DNA from: Candidatus Riesia pediculischaeffi
GTDB taxonomy: Bacteria > Pseudomonadota > Gammaproteobacteria > Enterobacterales > Enterobacteriaceae
Length of the DNA stretch: 17,599 bases
Reading direction: 5' to 3'
Assembly (NCBI RefSeq): GCF_002073895.1
Contig: NZ_CP012839.1
Coordinates: 518,708-536,306, forward strand
In this document: positions 9,416-17,077 of the stretch, piece by piece
Layout of the letters: each line of letters opens with the position of its first letter
Numbering within the stretch: position 1 is the first letter of the stretch
Notes under the pieces: model-generated
The model's database searches: none
Seen by the model: only the letters and a program-made list of their open reading frames with translations
What the model was told of the DNA's origin: nothing
Translations under genes and position numbers: made by a program

Positions 9416-9592
9416 ATGCTTATTTTGACTCGTAAAATTGGCGAAACTCTTACGATAGGTGATGAAATCAAGATTACAGTTCTTGGTATAAAGGGTAACC
9501 AGGTGAGAGTCGGTATTAGTGCTCCAAAGAGCATACCGGTGCATAGAGAAGAAATCTATCAAAAGATCCAATCTGAAAGAAAAATGAAATAG
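9416..9592 (+). CDS. csrA: Carbon storage regulator CsrA
   Basis: Small dimeric RNA-binding protein that binds GGA motifs near ribosome binding sites and controls translation and mRNA stability. It has 58 residues (E. coli 61) and matches nearly throughout: [29 protein letters not shown], then the conserved [11 protein letters not shown]. Both RNA-contact regions, the first strand with Arg6 and the C-terminal part with Arg44, are present. A ribosome binding site, AGAGGA, lies seven bases before the ATG and itself contains GGA, in keeping with known CsrA self-control. It keeps its ancestral place between alaS and the Ser/Arg tRNAs. Retention of a global post-transcriptional regulator in such a reduced genome is notable. 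CsrB-like antagonist RNAs are not seen here. Confidence 0.95.
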   Translation: MLILTRKIGETLTIGDEIKITVLGIKGNQVRVGISAPKSIPVHREEIYQKIQSERKMK

Positions 9593-9734
9593 TTCGCACA
9601 GATTGGTTCGTTTCGATTTTGAAAAATTCAAGATTAAATAAAGGTTCTTGGTGTAACTTATATCCTATAGTTTTTAAATTCATTGAGATCACTTTTTAAT
9701 TTATAGGTGGTTTAACCATCTCATAGAGCATGTT

Positions 9735-9820
9735 GGTGAGATGACCGAGAGGATTAAGGTGCTCTCCTGCTAAGAGAGTATGTTTAAAATACATCGAGGG
9801 TTCGAATCCCTCTCTCACCG
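9735..9820 (+). tRNA. serV: tRNA-Ser (GCU)
   Basis: A full cloverleaf of 86 bases. Acceptor GGTGAGA pairs with TCTCACC, with discriminator G at 9820. The anticodon stem CTCTC/GAGAG encloses loop CTGCTAA with anticodon GCT at 9769-9771. A long class II variable arm folds as GTAT/ATAC, followed by the T arm with GGTTCGAATCC. It reads AGC and AGU codons. The 3' CCA is not encoded (TGT follows the discriminator). Its position after csrA matches E. coli serV. Confidence 0.95.
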
Positions 9821-9834
9821 TGTTTGAATTTCAT

Positions 9835-9908
9835 GCATCCATAGCTTAGTTGGAAAGAGCACTCGGCTACGAACCGAGAGGTCGGAGGTTCAAATCCTTC
9901 TGGATGCG
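9835..9908 (+). tRNA. argV: tRNA-Arg (ACG)
   Basis: A 74-base cloverleaf. Acceptor GCATCCA pairs with TGGATGC, with discriminator G at 9908. The D arm contains TAGCTTAGTTGG, and anticodon stem CTCGG/CCGAG encloses loop CTACGAA with anticodon ACG at 9869-9871; the T arm contains GGTTCAAATCC. A34 would be converted to inosine by TadA to read CGN codons. The 3' CCA is not encoded. It lies 14 bases after tRNA-Ser, as in the E. coli serV-argV cluster, but only one of the four E. coli arginine copies remains. Confidence 0.95.
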
Positions 9909-9966
9909 AGATGTATTCATAATTTTTAATTTTTCTGAACTTATAGAAAGTCAGTATATTTTCAAA

Positions 9967-11532
9967 ATGGATCTCCCTGATATATCAGAAAAACTGCTTC
10001 TTCTTAAGAAATTTCCTAACGTATTGTTCGGATTACGTAGAGGAATTGAAAGAGAAACTCTGAGAATTACTCCCGATGGAGAAATTTCGCACTCCTCACA
10101 TCCAAGAGGTCTGGGAAAGTCTTTAACACATCCATGGATCACAACTGACTTTGCAGAATCTCTTCTTGAGTTTATTACTCCAGCACACCATGATATTAAA
10201 TACATATTAAAATTTTTAAGGGATCTTCATCGCTTTACTTTAAAAAATCTTGATGATGAACTGATATGGCCGATGAGTATGCCATGTTTTCTGAGGGATG
10301 AATCTAATATTAATTTAGCAAGGTATGGAATTTCCAATTTAGCGAAGTTCAAAATGTTGTATCGAGTAGGACTGAAAAATCGATACGGATCTTCGATGCA
10401 AGTTATTTCTGGAATACACTACAATTTTTCGTTTTCTCTAAATTTTTGGAAATTGTTGTTAAGTTCACAAGATGAAAGAAACCGATTAGAGAAAGTTTCA
10501 GATGGATATTTTAGGATAATCCGAAACTATTATAAATTTGGATGGGTGATACCATATTTGTTCGGAGCATCTCCATGTATATTGAGATCTTTTATCAAAG
10601 AAGATATCTTTTCGATGAAATGCGGAAAGGAAGATACATATTATCTACCATACGCAACTTCCTTGCGATTGAGCGATATTGGATACACTGGAAAATGTCA
10701 GAACAAAATTGAAATTGAAATAAACGGATTGCAAGATTACATCCGATCGATCAAAAAGGCTTTAAATAAACCTCATCCTAAATTTGTCAACTTAGGACTA
10801 AAGGATAAATTAGGAAAACCTTTACAGTTGAACACTAATGTCTTACAAATAGAAGATGAACTGTATTCAACAATAAGACCTAAAAGATCCATAGTACCAG
10901 GAGAATCTTATATCGATTCGATTTTAGAAAAAGGGATAGAATATCTCGAGATCAGATCCCTAGATATTAATCCTTTTACCGCAATAGGAATACATGAAAA
11001 ACAAATTTTTTTCTTAGACCTCTTTTTGATATGGTGTGCTTTGGCTGAATCTCCTTTTATGAACACGAAAGATCTTTATCTTTGTAAAAATAATTGGAAA
11101 GAAGTTGTTCTACATGGTAGAAAACCAGGTCATAGAATCTTAGTAAACAACATTTCAACTTCTATCAAAGAAATAGGAAACGACCTTTTCGATGAGTTCA
11201 CAAAAATTGCTGACGTACTAACGCATGTATTTTGTTCTAAAAAATATAAGGTCGTTTGCAACGAACTTAGATTGATGTTTGACAATCCAGAACTCACCTA
11301 TTCTGGAAAGATGATGAATTTGATGGTTAACGATGGGATGTTAAAATACGGTTTAGATCTAGCCAGAATGTATCAGAAAGAATTAAAAAAAGAACATTTT
11401 GAGATTATTTCAGATCGAGATTTTGAAAAAATGAGAAAATTTTCCATTAGAAGACAAAAGGAAATCGAAGAATCAGACCAAATCAGTTTCGAAAGGTATT
11501 TAAAAAATAAGATGAAACAATACTTTGTTTGA
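9967..11532 (+). CDS. gshA: Glutamate-cysteine ligase (GshA)
   Basis: ATP-dependent ligase for the first, rate-limiting step of glutathione synthesis, forming gamma-glutamylcysteine. The frame is open upstream through tRNA-Arg, but the real start is the ATG at 9967: from there the protein has 521 residues (E. coli 518) and its N-terminus aligns with the family. Key segments are RGIERETLRI near 27-36, LTHPWITTDFAESLLEFITP near 54-73, GIHYNFSFS, YFRIIRNYYKFGWVIPYLFGASP, YATSLRLSDIGYT, PIRPKR or its equivalent TIRPKR, and GIEYLEIRSLDINPF. No strong ribosome binding site is visible. It keeps the E. coli place after the Arg tRNAs; yqaB and yqaA are lost. Confidence 0.95.
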   Translation: MDLPDISEKLLLLKKFPNVLFGLRRGIERETLRITPDGEISHSSHPRGLGKSLTHPWITTDFAESLLEFITPAHHDIKYILKFLRDLHRFTLKNLDDELIWPMSMPCFLRDESNINLARYGISNLAKFKMLYRVGLKNRYGSSMQVISGIHYNFSFSLNFWKLLLSSQDERNRLEKVSDGYFRIIRNYYKFGWVIPYLFGASPCILRSFIKEDIFSMKCGKEDTYYLPYATSLRLSDIGYTGKCQNKIEIEINGLQDYIRSIKKALNKPHPKFVNLGLKDKLGKPLQLNTNVLQIEDELYSTIRPKRSIVPGESYIDSILEKGIEYLEIRSLDINPFTAIGIHEKQIFFLDLFLIWCALAESPFMNTKDLYLCKNNWKEVVLHGRKPGHRILVNNISTSIKEIGNDLFDEFTKIADVLTHVFCSKKYKVVCNELRLMFDNPELTYSGKMMNLMVNDGMLKYGLDLARMYQKELKKEHFEIISDRDFEKMRKFSIRRQKEIEESDQISFERYLKNKMKQYFV

Positions 11533-11536
11533 AGCA

Positions 11537-11559
11537 TATCCTTTCAAGGTCAAAGGATA
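11537..11559 (+). terminator. Stem-loop just after gshA
   Basis: TATCCTTT and AAAGGATA form a perfect eight-pair stem around a seven-base loop, starting five bases past the gshA stop. No T run follows directly (the nearest begins about 20 bases later), so it may be a weak terminator or a 3' end stabiliser. Confidence 0.3.
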
Positions 11560-11680
11560 AAGTGATACAGTAAAATACTATTTTTTGATTCCTAATGGAT
11601 CGATTTCTTCTGAATAACATAGCTAAAGAACCAATTAAACGATTTTATTTGTTCAAAGTTTAATTTATTAAACCAAATGT

Positions 11681-12998
11681 ATGTTTGAAAATCTTACTAA
11701 AAATTTCACAGATCTTTTTGAAAAAATTAGAAAGCGAGGAAAGTTCACAAAGCATCTTTCAAAAGATTCTTTGAAACGAGTTAGAGATCTTTTGATCGAC
11801 TCAGATGTCTCTGTCCTTGTAGCAAAAAAGATCGTTCAAAAAATTGAAAAGGAGATTTCTAAAAGAAAGATATATGAGAGTTTTAATCCAGATAAAAATT
11901 TCGTCAAAATCGTTCAAAAAGTTCTCGTTCAGATAATCGGGGAGAAGTTCGATCCAATTAGATTATCGAAAAACGAAGATCTCATAATATTGATGGTTGG
12001 ATCGAAAGGATCTGGAAAGACAACCACGACGGCTAAATTGGGAAGAGTGTTGAGAGAAACATATAATAAGAAAGTGTTGTTGGCATCTACCGATGTTTTA
12101 CGTCCAGCGGCTTTCGAACAACTTAAGAAGTTATCAAGCTTCTGATCTGGATTTTTTTGATTTCGATCGCTCAAAAAATTCTGCTGATTTAGCTAAACTC
12201 GCTATTTCTCATTTTAAATCTGGCGATTATGATGCATTGATCGTCGATACTATGGGATGCATGCATACTGATTTAAAGAAAATGATGGAAATCAAAAAAA
12301 TTCATGGAATCGTGCATCCATCAGAAACCTTTTTTGTTGTAGATTCCATGATCGGTCAAGATATAATCAATTCATCAAAGGTATTCAACGAAATGTTTTC
12401 CTTAACTGGAATCGTTCTTACAAAAATGGATGGAGATTCTAGAGGTGGATGTGCCTTATCGATTAAAGAGATTACTGGGAAACCAATAGCTTTTTTAGGA
12501 ACTGGGGAAAATGTCAAATCGATGGAAGGGTTTCATCCACACAAAATAGTTTCAAGAATCTTAGGAAAAGAAGATATATCCTCGTTGATGGACGATATTA
12601 AGAAAGAATTTTCTATAAATTTTCAAAAAAATATCTTTCAAAAATCTCAGAAGAACGTATACAAATTCAATTTAAACGATCTTTTAGAACAGTTAAATTA
12701 TATTAGTAGTGCTGATAATATTAAGAGAATTTTAGAAAGAATTCCGCATGTAGGATACGGTCTTAACAAGTTTACTAAAGATATGGATGAAACCTTCTTT
12801 AAGAAGATGAGAGCGATCATTCAGTCAATGACTTATGAAGAAAGGAGCAATCCAGAAATTATTAAAGGTTCCAGAAAAAAGAGAATTTCTTTCGGATCCG
12901 GAACAAAAATACAAGAAGTAAATTTTCTGTTGAAAAAATTTCAGGAAATTAAAAGAATTGAAAAAAGTTTAAGAAAGAGAAAATTTTTAAGTTCATAA
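11681..12998 (+). pseudogene. ffh: Signal recognition particle GTPase Ffh, frameshifted
   Basis: Ffh binds 4.5S RNA and signal sequences and delivers ribosomes to FtsY. The N part (11681-12145, 154 residues) has the N helical domain, P-loop GSKGSGKTTT and DVLRPAAFEQL, then hits TGA. The rest continues in the +1 frame to 12998. Alignment with E. coli puts the break near 12117-12140; loss of two bases in a TA-rich spot (TTAT) or gain of one would explain it. In the second part the G3 motif DTAGR reads DTMGC, while TKMDGDSRGG and the M-domain KGSRKKRISFGSG segment remain. The methionine-rich tail is missing. It lies just before rpsP, as in E. coli. It may be a decaying gene, a sequencing error or, less likely, a recoded gene. 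Confidence 0.85.
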
Positions 12999-13013
12999 GA
13001 AAAGAGGTAGAAA

Positions 13014-13259
13014 ATGGTGACCATTCGACTTTCTAGATTTGGAAGAAAGAGAAATCCTTTTTACAAGATAGTTGTTACTGATAGTAGATGTGTTAGTAGG
13101 GGATCTTTCATAGAGAAGATAGGTTTTTTTAACCCATTTTCTTTGAAGAAGAAGGATCTATTTCAAATAGATGTAGACCGATTGACATACTGGAGGAACA
13201 ACGGTGCGAAACTCTCGAAGAGAGTTAAATGGATCCTTAAATCTGTGAAAGGTAATTAG
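13014..13259 (+). CDS. rpsP: 30S ribosomal protein S16 (RpsP)
   Basis: Small-subunit protein that binds 16S rRNA early in assembly. It has 81 residues (E. coli 82) with the family start MVTIRLSRFGRKRNPFYKIVV, then DSR near 23-25, IEKIGFFNP near 33-41, and the closing helix around VDRLTYWRNNGAKLSKRV. A good ribosome binding site, AGAGGT, lies a few bases before the start. It begins 15 bases after the ffh remnant and heads the usual rpsP-rimM-trmD-rplS operon, here without intact rimM. Confidence 0.95.
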   Translation: MVTIRLSRFGRKRNPFYKIVVTDSRCVSRGSFIEKIGFFNPFSLKKKDLFQIDVDRLTYWRNNGAKLSKRVKWILKSVKGN

Positions 13260-13289
13260 AAAGCTCTATCAGATTTTTCTAAAATCACG

Positions 13290-13480
13290 GAAGATCGTAG
13301 AAATTAGATCAAGATTATTTGAAATAGGCGATTTTGTTGTATCTTTTTATAAATTCATAAATGTTGTTTTTCTCAATGATTATAAAGTTTTTAGGACGAT
13401 CATCGATTTACAACGTTATTCTCAAGGTTGATTATTGTCGAAATATACGGTTCAAAGATCAACTTCTCCAGATACAGAGT
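13290..13480 (+). pseudogene. rimM: Possible rimM remnant
   Basis: RimM, a 16S processing factor, normally sits between rpsP and trmD. This 252-base gap has no open gene, but 13412-13441 translates as NVILKVDYCR, similar to the VIKKVD segment near the RimM C-terminus. The distance from there to the trmD start agrees with the short C-terminal tail expected. The rest is unreadable. The match is short, so this is a positional and partial-motif inference. Confidence 0.3.
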
Positions 13481-13511
13481 TAGAACAAATTTTAAAAATC
13501 GATAAAAATAA

Positions 13512-14258
13512 ATGAAGATTGGTATCATCAGCTTATTTCCAGAGATGTTTTCATCGATCATTAGATTTGGAATCATCCGTCAAGCTATCAAAAAAAAGTT
13601 GCTGAAGTTATACTTTTATGACCTTAAAGATCAATGTAGAAAATATAGAAATATCGATGATCGTCCATACGGAGGGGGATATGGCACTGTAATTATGGCT
13701 GATCCGGTTGTTAAATCGATACAATTAGCAAAAGAAATGATAGGAGATGAATCAAGAATTCTATACCTTTCCCCTCAGGGAAGGGTTCTCGAACAGAATA
13801 GCATTCGAACTTTTTTAGATGAACGAGGATTCATTCTAATATGTGGAAGATACAGAGGTATGGATGAAAGAGTTATTCAAAATGAGATCCATGAAGAATG
13901 GTCGATCGGAGATTACATACTAAGTTGTGGAGAATTTGCAGCCATGGTCGTAATCGATTCTGTAGCAAGATTAATTCCAGGTGTAGTAAATTGTCAAAAA
14001 TCTATTGATAGGGATTCCTTTTCGAATGGGCTTCTGGATCATCCACATTACACGAGACCGAAAACGATATTTGGTCTGGATGTTCCTTCTGTTTTACTAT
14101 CTGGAAATCATCAAAGAATTAAGGTATGGAGAGAAAAACAGTCTCTCGGTCAAACTTGGCTAAAACGACCGGAATTATTGAAGAAGATTCATCTCACTCA
14201 AAGACAGAAACTTTTGTTAAATTCGTTTCAAAAAGAATACAAAGACAAAGAACATTAA
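13512..14258 (+). CDS. trmD: tRNA (guanine-N1)-methyltransferase TrmD
   Basis: SPOUT-knot enzyme that makes m1G37 in tRNAs with G36, preventing frameshifts. It has 248 residues (E. coli 255). Visible are the start [19 protein letters not shown] near 49-56, YLSPQGR near 85-91, [11 protein letters not shown] near 128-138, the catalytic Arg153 (DSVAR) and Asp168 (RDSF), then [10 protein letters not shown] and [15 protein letters not shown]. Three SAM-pocket positions differ from the usual: Glu of YEG is Arg115, the first Gly of SGG is Cys139, and the following Pro is Ala143. No ribosome binding site is obvious. It ends 35 bases before rplS. Confidence 0.94.
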   Translation: MKIGIISLFPEMFSSIIRFGIIRQAIKKKLLKLYFYDLKDQCRKYRNIDDRPYGGGYGTVIMADPVVKSIQLAKEMIGDESRILYLSPQGRVLEQNSIRTFLDERGFILICGRYRGMDERVIQNEIHEEWSIGDYILSCGEFAAMVVIDSVARLIPGVVNCQKSIDRDSFSNGLLDHPHYTRPKTIFGLDVPSVLLSGNHQRIKVWREKQSLGQTWLKRPELLKKIHLTQRQKLLLNSFQKEYKDKEH

Positions 14259-14293
14259 TTTTTCATCAGCAAGAATACTTTATCTATCAAAAC

Positions 14294-14695
14294 ATGAAGA
14301 ATATTATTCAAGAAATAGAAGAATCACAAATGAAAAGTGACCTTATCGATTGTAGAGCAGGAGATACGGTAGAAATTTTAAGTTGGGTAAAAGAAAACAA
14401 TAAAAGAAGATTACAATCATTCGAGGGGATCATTATCTCAATTAAAAACAAAGGATTACAATCAAGTTACACAGTTAGAAAAATATCTCAAGGAGAAGGA
14501 GTAGAAAAAGTATTTCAGATCCATTCTCCCGTTGTTGAAAAGATCATAATGAAACGTTTAGGAAATGTTAGAAAATCTAAGTTATATTTCTTAAGGAATA
14601 AGAAAGGAAAATCCGCAAAAATCAAAGAGAACATCAACAAAAGAAGAAGATTAACATCTTTAAGGACAAACAACTCTCACCGCAAAATATTATAG
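14294..14695 (+). CDS. rplS: 50S ribosomal protein L19 (RplS)
   Basis: Large-subunit protein at the interface with the small subunit. I start it at 14294 because [14 protein letters not shown] then aligns with E. coli MSNIIKQLEQEQMK; the frame is open further upstream only as overlap with trmD. It has 133 residues (E. coli 115). Core segments are AGDTVEI near 22-28, [15 protein letters not shown] near 40-54, [20 protein letters not shown] near 60-79, and [10 protein letters not shown] near 92-101. Residues 116-133 are an extra basic tail beginning KRRRL. No Shine-Dalgarno sequence is visible, so translation may be coupled to trmD. Confidence 0.93.
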   Translation: MKNIIQEIEESQMKSDLIDCRAGDTVEILSWVKENNKRRLQSFEGIIISIKNKGLQSSYTVRKISQGEGVEKVFQIHSPVVEKIIMKRLGNVRKSKLYFLRNKKGKSAKIKENINKRRRLTSLRTNNSHRKIL

Positions 14696-15436
14696 CAGAT
14701 TATTTTTGACAAAATACTGTTGACAGCATCTTGACGCTACCTTTTAGGTCACAGATCTGTTGTTTACTTTTTTGAACAATATCTCGATTATCATTGACCT
14801 ACTTTAAGGTGATTAAGGATGTCATGTTCTACTGTCTAATTTTTTACAGGTTTCTTAAATAACTTGGGTTGATTCATCAGATATCGTCTTCGTAGTACAA
14901 ATGAAAGCGTTATGATTGTTAAAATCTGTCCGTAAATTTTCAACAACGTTGCTAAGTTCGATCGTTTTCTCTTTAATAGGAATTGAATACTAATGTGAGA
15001 GCAGAACATAATAGAACGATTCCTTATGAAAGATCTTAGAAGTTTCAGATATGGAAGGTAGAATTTCTCAAGAGAATATTTCTATTAAATATACGAAATC
15101 GTCATATTTTTATATTTTTTTAGAACATCTTTCAGAAGGATCAAATCCTATTTTTTTAAAAAATGTTTTACGACTAGAAACACGAGATGTTATTCTTGTT
15201 TCTAGACGCTTAAGATGATGGTAGCAGTTTTTTGTAAACGTTAAATCGACGTAAAAACTGCATCGTATGCTGTAATTACAAACATCGATTTTTCTTTTGA
15301 TTTCTTAAAAAGAAGAAATATTTTTTATAATCAGTTTAATTCTTATAAGATAGAGAAAATCACATAGAAAAACATACGATGCATACTATTCATAAGTATA
15401 TATCTTCAGCATAGTTAATACGATGAAACGTCCTCA
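14696..15436. other. Gene-free region between rplS and rluD
   Basis: 741 bases with no assignable gene. In E. coli tyrA, aroF, pheA, raiA and bamD lie between rplS and rluD, so this is probably what remains after their loss; I can read no convincing trace of them. Visible structures are three closely spaced -35-like words (TTGACA, TTGACA, TTGACG) near 14706-14735, a nine-pair hairpin at 15174-15205, and a separated ten-base inverted repeat at 15260-15269 and 15373-15382. Confidence 0.5.
15174..15205. repeat. Nine-pair inverted repeat in rplS-rluD gap
   Basis: CTAGAAACA and TGTTTCTAG are perfect inverted copies around a 14-base loop. No T run follows directly on either strand, so it is not a clear terminator. 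The function is unknown. Confidence 0.5.
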
Positions 15437-16387
15437 ATGAAAATCAAAATCAAGATAAGTCCGCTGTCGTATCCTAAAAGGATCGATAAAGTCATTTACG
15501 AACATCTGATAAATTATTCTCGGTCAGATATTAAAAGATGGATCATAAAAAAAAAAGTTTACGTTAATCAAGTTCTAATAGATAAACCAAGCACCAAACT
15601 CTCGGGGAGAGAATGCATCCTAATCGAAGATATAGAAAATAGTAAGGAAGAATATTATCCTAAGAATATTCCATTAAATGTCGTTCATGAGGATGGATCA
15701 ATTATTGTGATAGATAAACAACACAATCTTTGTGTCCATCCAGGAAAAGATCACGAACAAGATACCTTATTGAACGCTCTAATACACCATTTTCCGAAAT
15801 TAAAGGATGTTCCAAGGGCTGGGATTGTACATAGGTTAGATAAAGATACTAGCGGACTAATGATCGTTGCTAAAAGTAGTCATATCCAAAATCAATTGAT
15901 GAAACTTTTTAAAATAAAAAAAGTTAGAAAAGAGTACGAAGCTGTAGTTTACGGTAACATCAATATCCATGGAACAATAGATCAGCCCATCGGAAGACAT
16001 CCTGTAGATAGAAGAAAAAACTTTGTCTGTCGTTTCGGAAAAAAATCCAGGACTCAATATTATGTTGAAGAAAACTTTAACGGATTTACAAGGTTAACTT
16101 TATCATTAGAATCAGGAAGACGTCATCAAGCCAGAGTGCATATGAAATATATTAATCATCCAATCGTCGGCGATCCTCTGTACCATGATAAAAAGCTTTC
16201 AAAAATGAAAAAAAATCATATAAGCAATTCAGTAAAAGTTGAACATATCATATCTAGACAAGCTTTACACGCTAAGAAGCTTAGCATACTACATCCAACT
16301 TTAAAAAAGATGATCACTTGGAAATCAGACGTACCTAAAGATATCACGCACCTTGTTCATACACTGCGTGAAAATAAAAAACTATGA
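15437..16387 (+). CDS. rluD: 23S rRNA pseudouridine synthase RluD
   Basis: RluA-family synthase that makes pseudouridines at 23S positions 1911, 1915 and 1917 in helix 69. It has 316 residues (E. coli RluD 326). An S4 RNA-binding domain covers about 12-75 (SRSDIKRWIIKKKVYVN). The catalytic domain has GIVHRLDKDTSGLM with catalytic Asp135, then the LESGRRHQARVHM segment (usual form ETGRTHQIRVHM) and HPIVGDPLY. The paralogue RluC is possible, but ADVPRAGIVHRLDKDT-like context, full length and position near an rRNA operon (as E. coli rluD before rrnG) favour RluD. The ribosome binding site is weak. A terminator follows. Confidence 0.9.
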   Translation: MKIKIKISPLSYPKRIDKVIYEHLINYSRSDIKRWIIKKKVYVNQVLIDKPSTKLSGRECILIEDIENSKEEYYPKNIPLNVVHEDGSIIVIDKQHNLCVHPGKDHEQDTLLNALIHHFPKLKDVPRAGIVHRLDKDTSGLMIVAKSSHIQNQLMKLFKIKKVRKEYEAVVYGNINIHGTIDQPIGRHPVDRRKNFVCRFGKKSRTQYYVEENFNGFTRLTLSLESGRRHQARVHMKYINHPIVGDPLYHDKKLSKMKKNHISNSVKVEHIISRQALHAKKLSILHPTLKKMITWKSDVPKDITHLVHTLRENKKL

Positions 16388-16425
16388 AATCACCTACATC
16401 TTATATCGATTTTCATAATCGTTGA

Positions 16426-16460
16426 ATGAAGAAACGATGATTTCTTCATATTTTATTTAA
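16426..16460 (+). terminator. Intrinsic terminator after rluD
   Basis: ATGAAGAAA and TTTCTTCAT pair perfectly (nine pairs) around a six-base loop, followed at once by ATTTTATTTAA. It begins 38 bases after the rluD stop. The stem is AT-rich but this is the best-formed terminator in the window and isolates the rRNA operon from rluD. Confidence 0.6.
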
Positions 16461-16639
16461 TCACCGTTAAAACTTTCGCGTATCGTATAGGAAATTGAAA
16501 GTTGCACGAAACTGTTCTCAAAAAAATTAATTCAAGATTTTGAAATATTTATAATATGAACGAGATTTAATGATCTCTAATGAGAGATGTTGAAGAGGTC
16601 AGACCGACTTACAAAAATACTAAAGCGATAAATATCTCA

Positions 16640-16776
16640 TTGATAAATTTTGAAGAGATGACATAAACCTGTAAAAAATTAAATACTCACGATTGAAAAC
16701 GGTGATTTATATGGGAACAAAAGGATAATAAGTTATCAATAAATAGATTCCAATGAACAGCAAGATATCTTATACT
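16640..16776 (+). promoter_or_regulatory. rrs: Candidate rRNA operon promoters
   Basis: Two sigma-70-like pairs lie upstream of the leader. The first is TTGATA (16640-16645), 16 bases, CATAAA (16662-16667). The second is TTCCAA (16748-16753), 17 bases, TATACT (16771-16776) with AT-rich sequence before it. They resemble the tandem P1/P2 layout of enterobacterial rRNA operons, but in such AT-rich DNA chance matches are frequent. Confidence 0.25.
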
Positions 16777-16792
16777 ATAACTGTATAAGATA
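16766..16792. repeat. Ten-pair perfect inverted repeat upstream of 16S
   Basis: TATCTTATAC and GTATAAGATA are exact inverted copies around a seven-base centre. There is no T run on either side. It overlaps the -10 box of the second candidate rRNA promoter, so it could be an operator-like dyad or the start of the leader transcript. Confidence 0.5.
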
Positions 16793-16931
16793 ATAAATTG
16801 TATTACCATTTGATCCTGCTAAAGATTTTACTTTTTATTACAAAAGATGAATTCATGTTCAGATGTTCTAACAAAATGTAGAAACAAGAAGCAATCGATA
16901 TTTTTCTTACTAATTAAACAGAATTAGAAGA

Positions 16932-16942
16932 GCTCTTTAAAA
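16932..16942 (+). promoter_or_regulatory. boxA-like antitermination element in rRNA leader
   Basis: GCTCTTTAAAA matches the E. coli rrn boxA core GCTCTTTAACA in ten of eleven positions, and the bases just after it (TATGTGAACAC) resemble the E. coli leader downstream of boxA. It sits about 145 bases before 16S. In E. coli boxA loads NusB-S10 so that transcription of the rRNA is not stopped early. Confidence 0.65.
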
Positions 16943-17077
16943 ATCTATGTGAACACTTGTAGTAATCAAGATAAGGAAAGAGTTAAATTAATTTGATCAC
17001 AAAGGTGTTTCGTCTACATGTTGTATAAAAAGACGATAGAGGTTTCTCGTTCAATTAACTATACTTGAACTTTCATT

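Larger units (their letters stand above)
16388..17077. other. Region upstream of 16S rRNA: terminator, promoters, leader
   Basis: 690 bases without a protein gene. In E. coli, pgeF (yfiH) and clpB occupy this place before rrnG; I see no readable trace of them. The stretch holds the rluD terminator, two weak promoter candidates, a ten-pair inverted repeat and the rRNA leader with a boxA-like element, each listed separately. Confidence 0.6.

Noticed and set aside
9850..9966. Upstream extension of the gshA frame into tRNA-Arg
   Set aside because: The open frame crosses the tRNA, but GshA homology begins at the ATG at 9967 and the protein then has the family's usual length.
12122..12150. prfB-like programmed +1 frameshift in ffh
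   Set aside because: There is no upstream Shine-Dalgarno-like stimulator and TTC is a poor slip codon; a two-base loss gives a better alignment.
14126..14293. Upstream extension of rplS overlapping trmD
   Set aside because: The added residues have no L19 similarity and are the +1 frame of the trmD end.
14751..14775. ACAGATCTGT palindrome followed by T-rich sequence as rplS terminator
   Set aside because: The palindrome leaves no loop for a stable hairpin and the T run is interrupted and distant.
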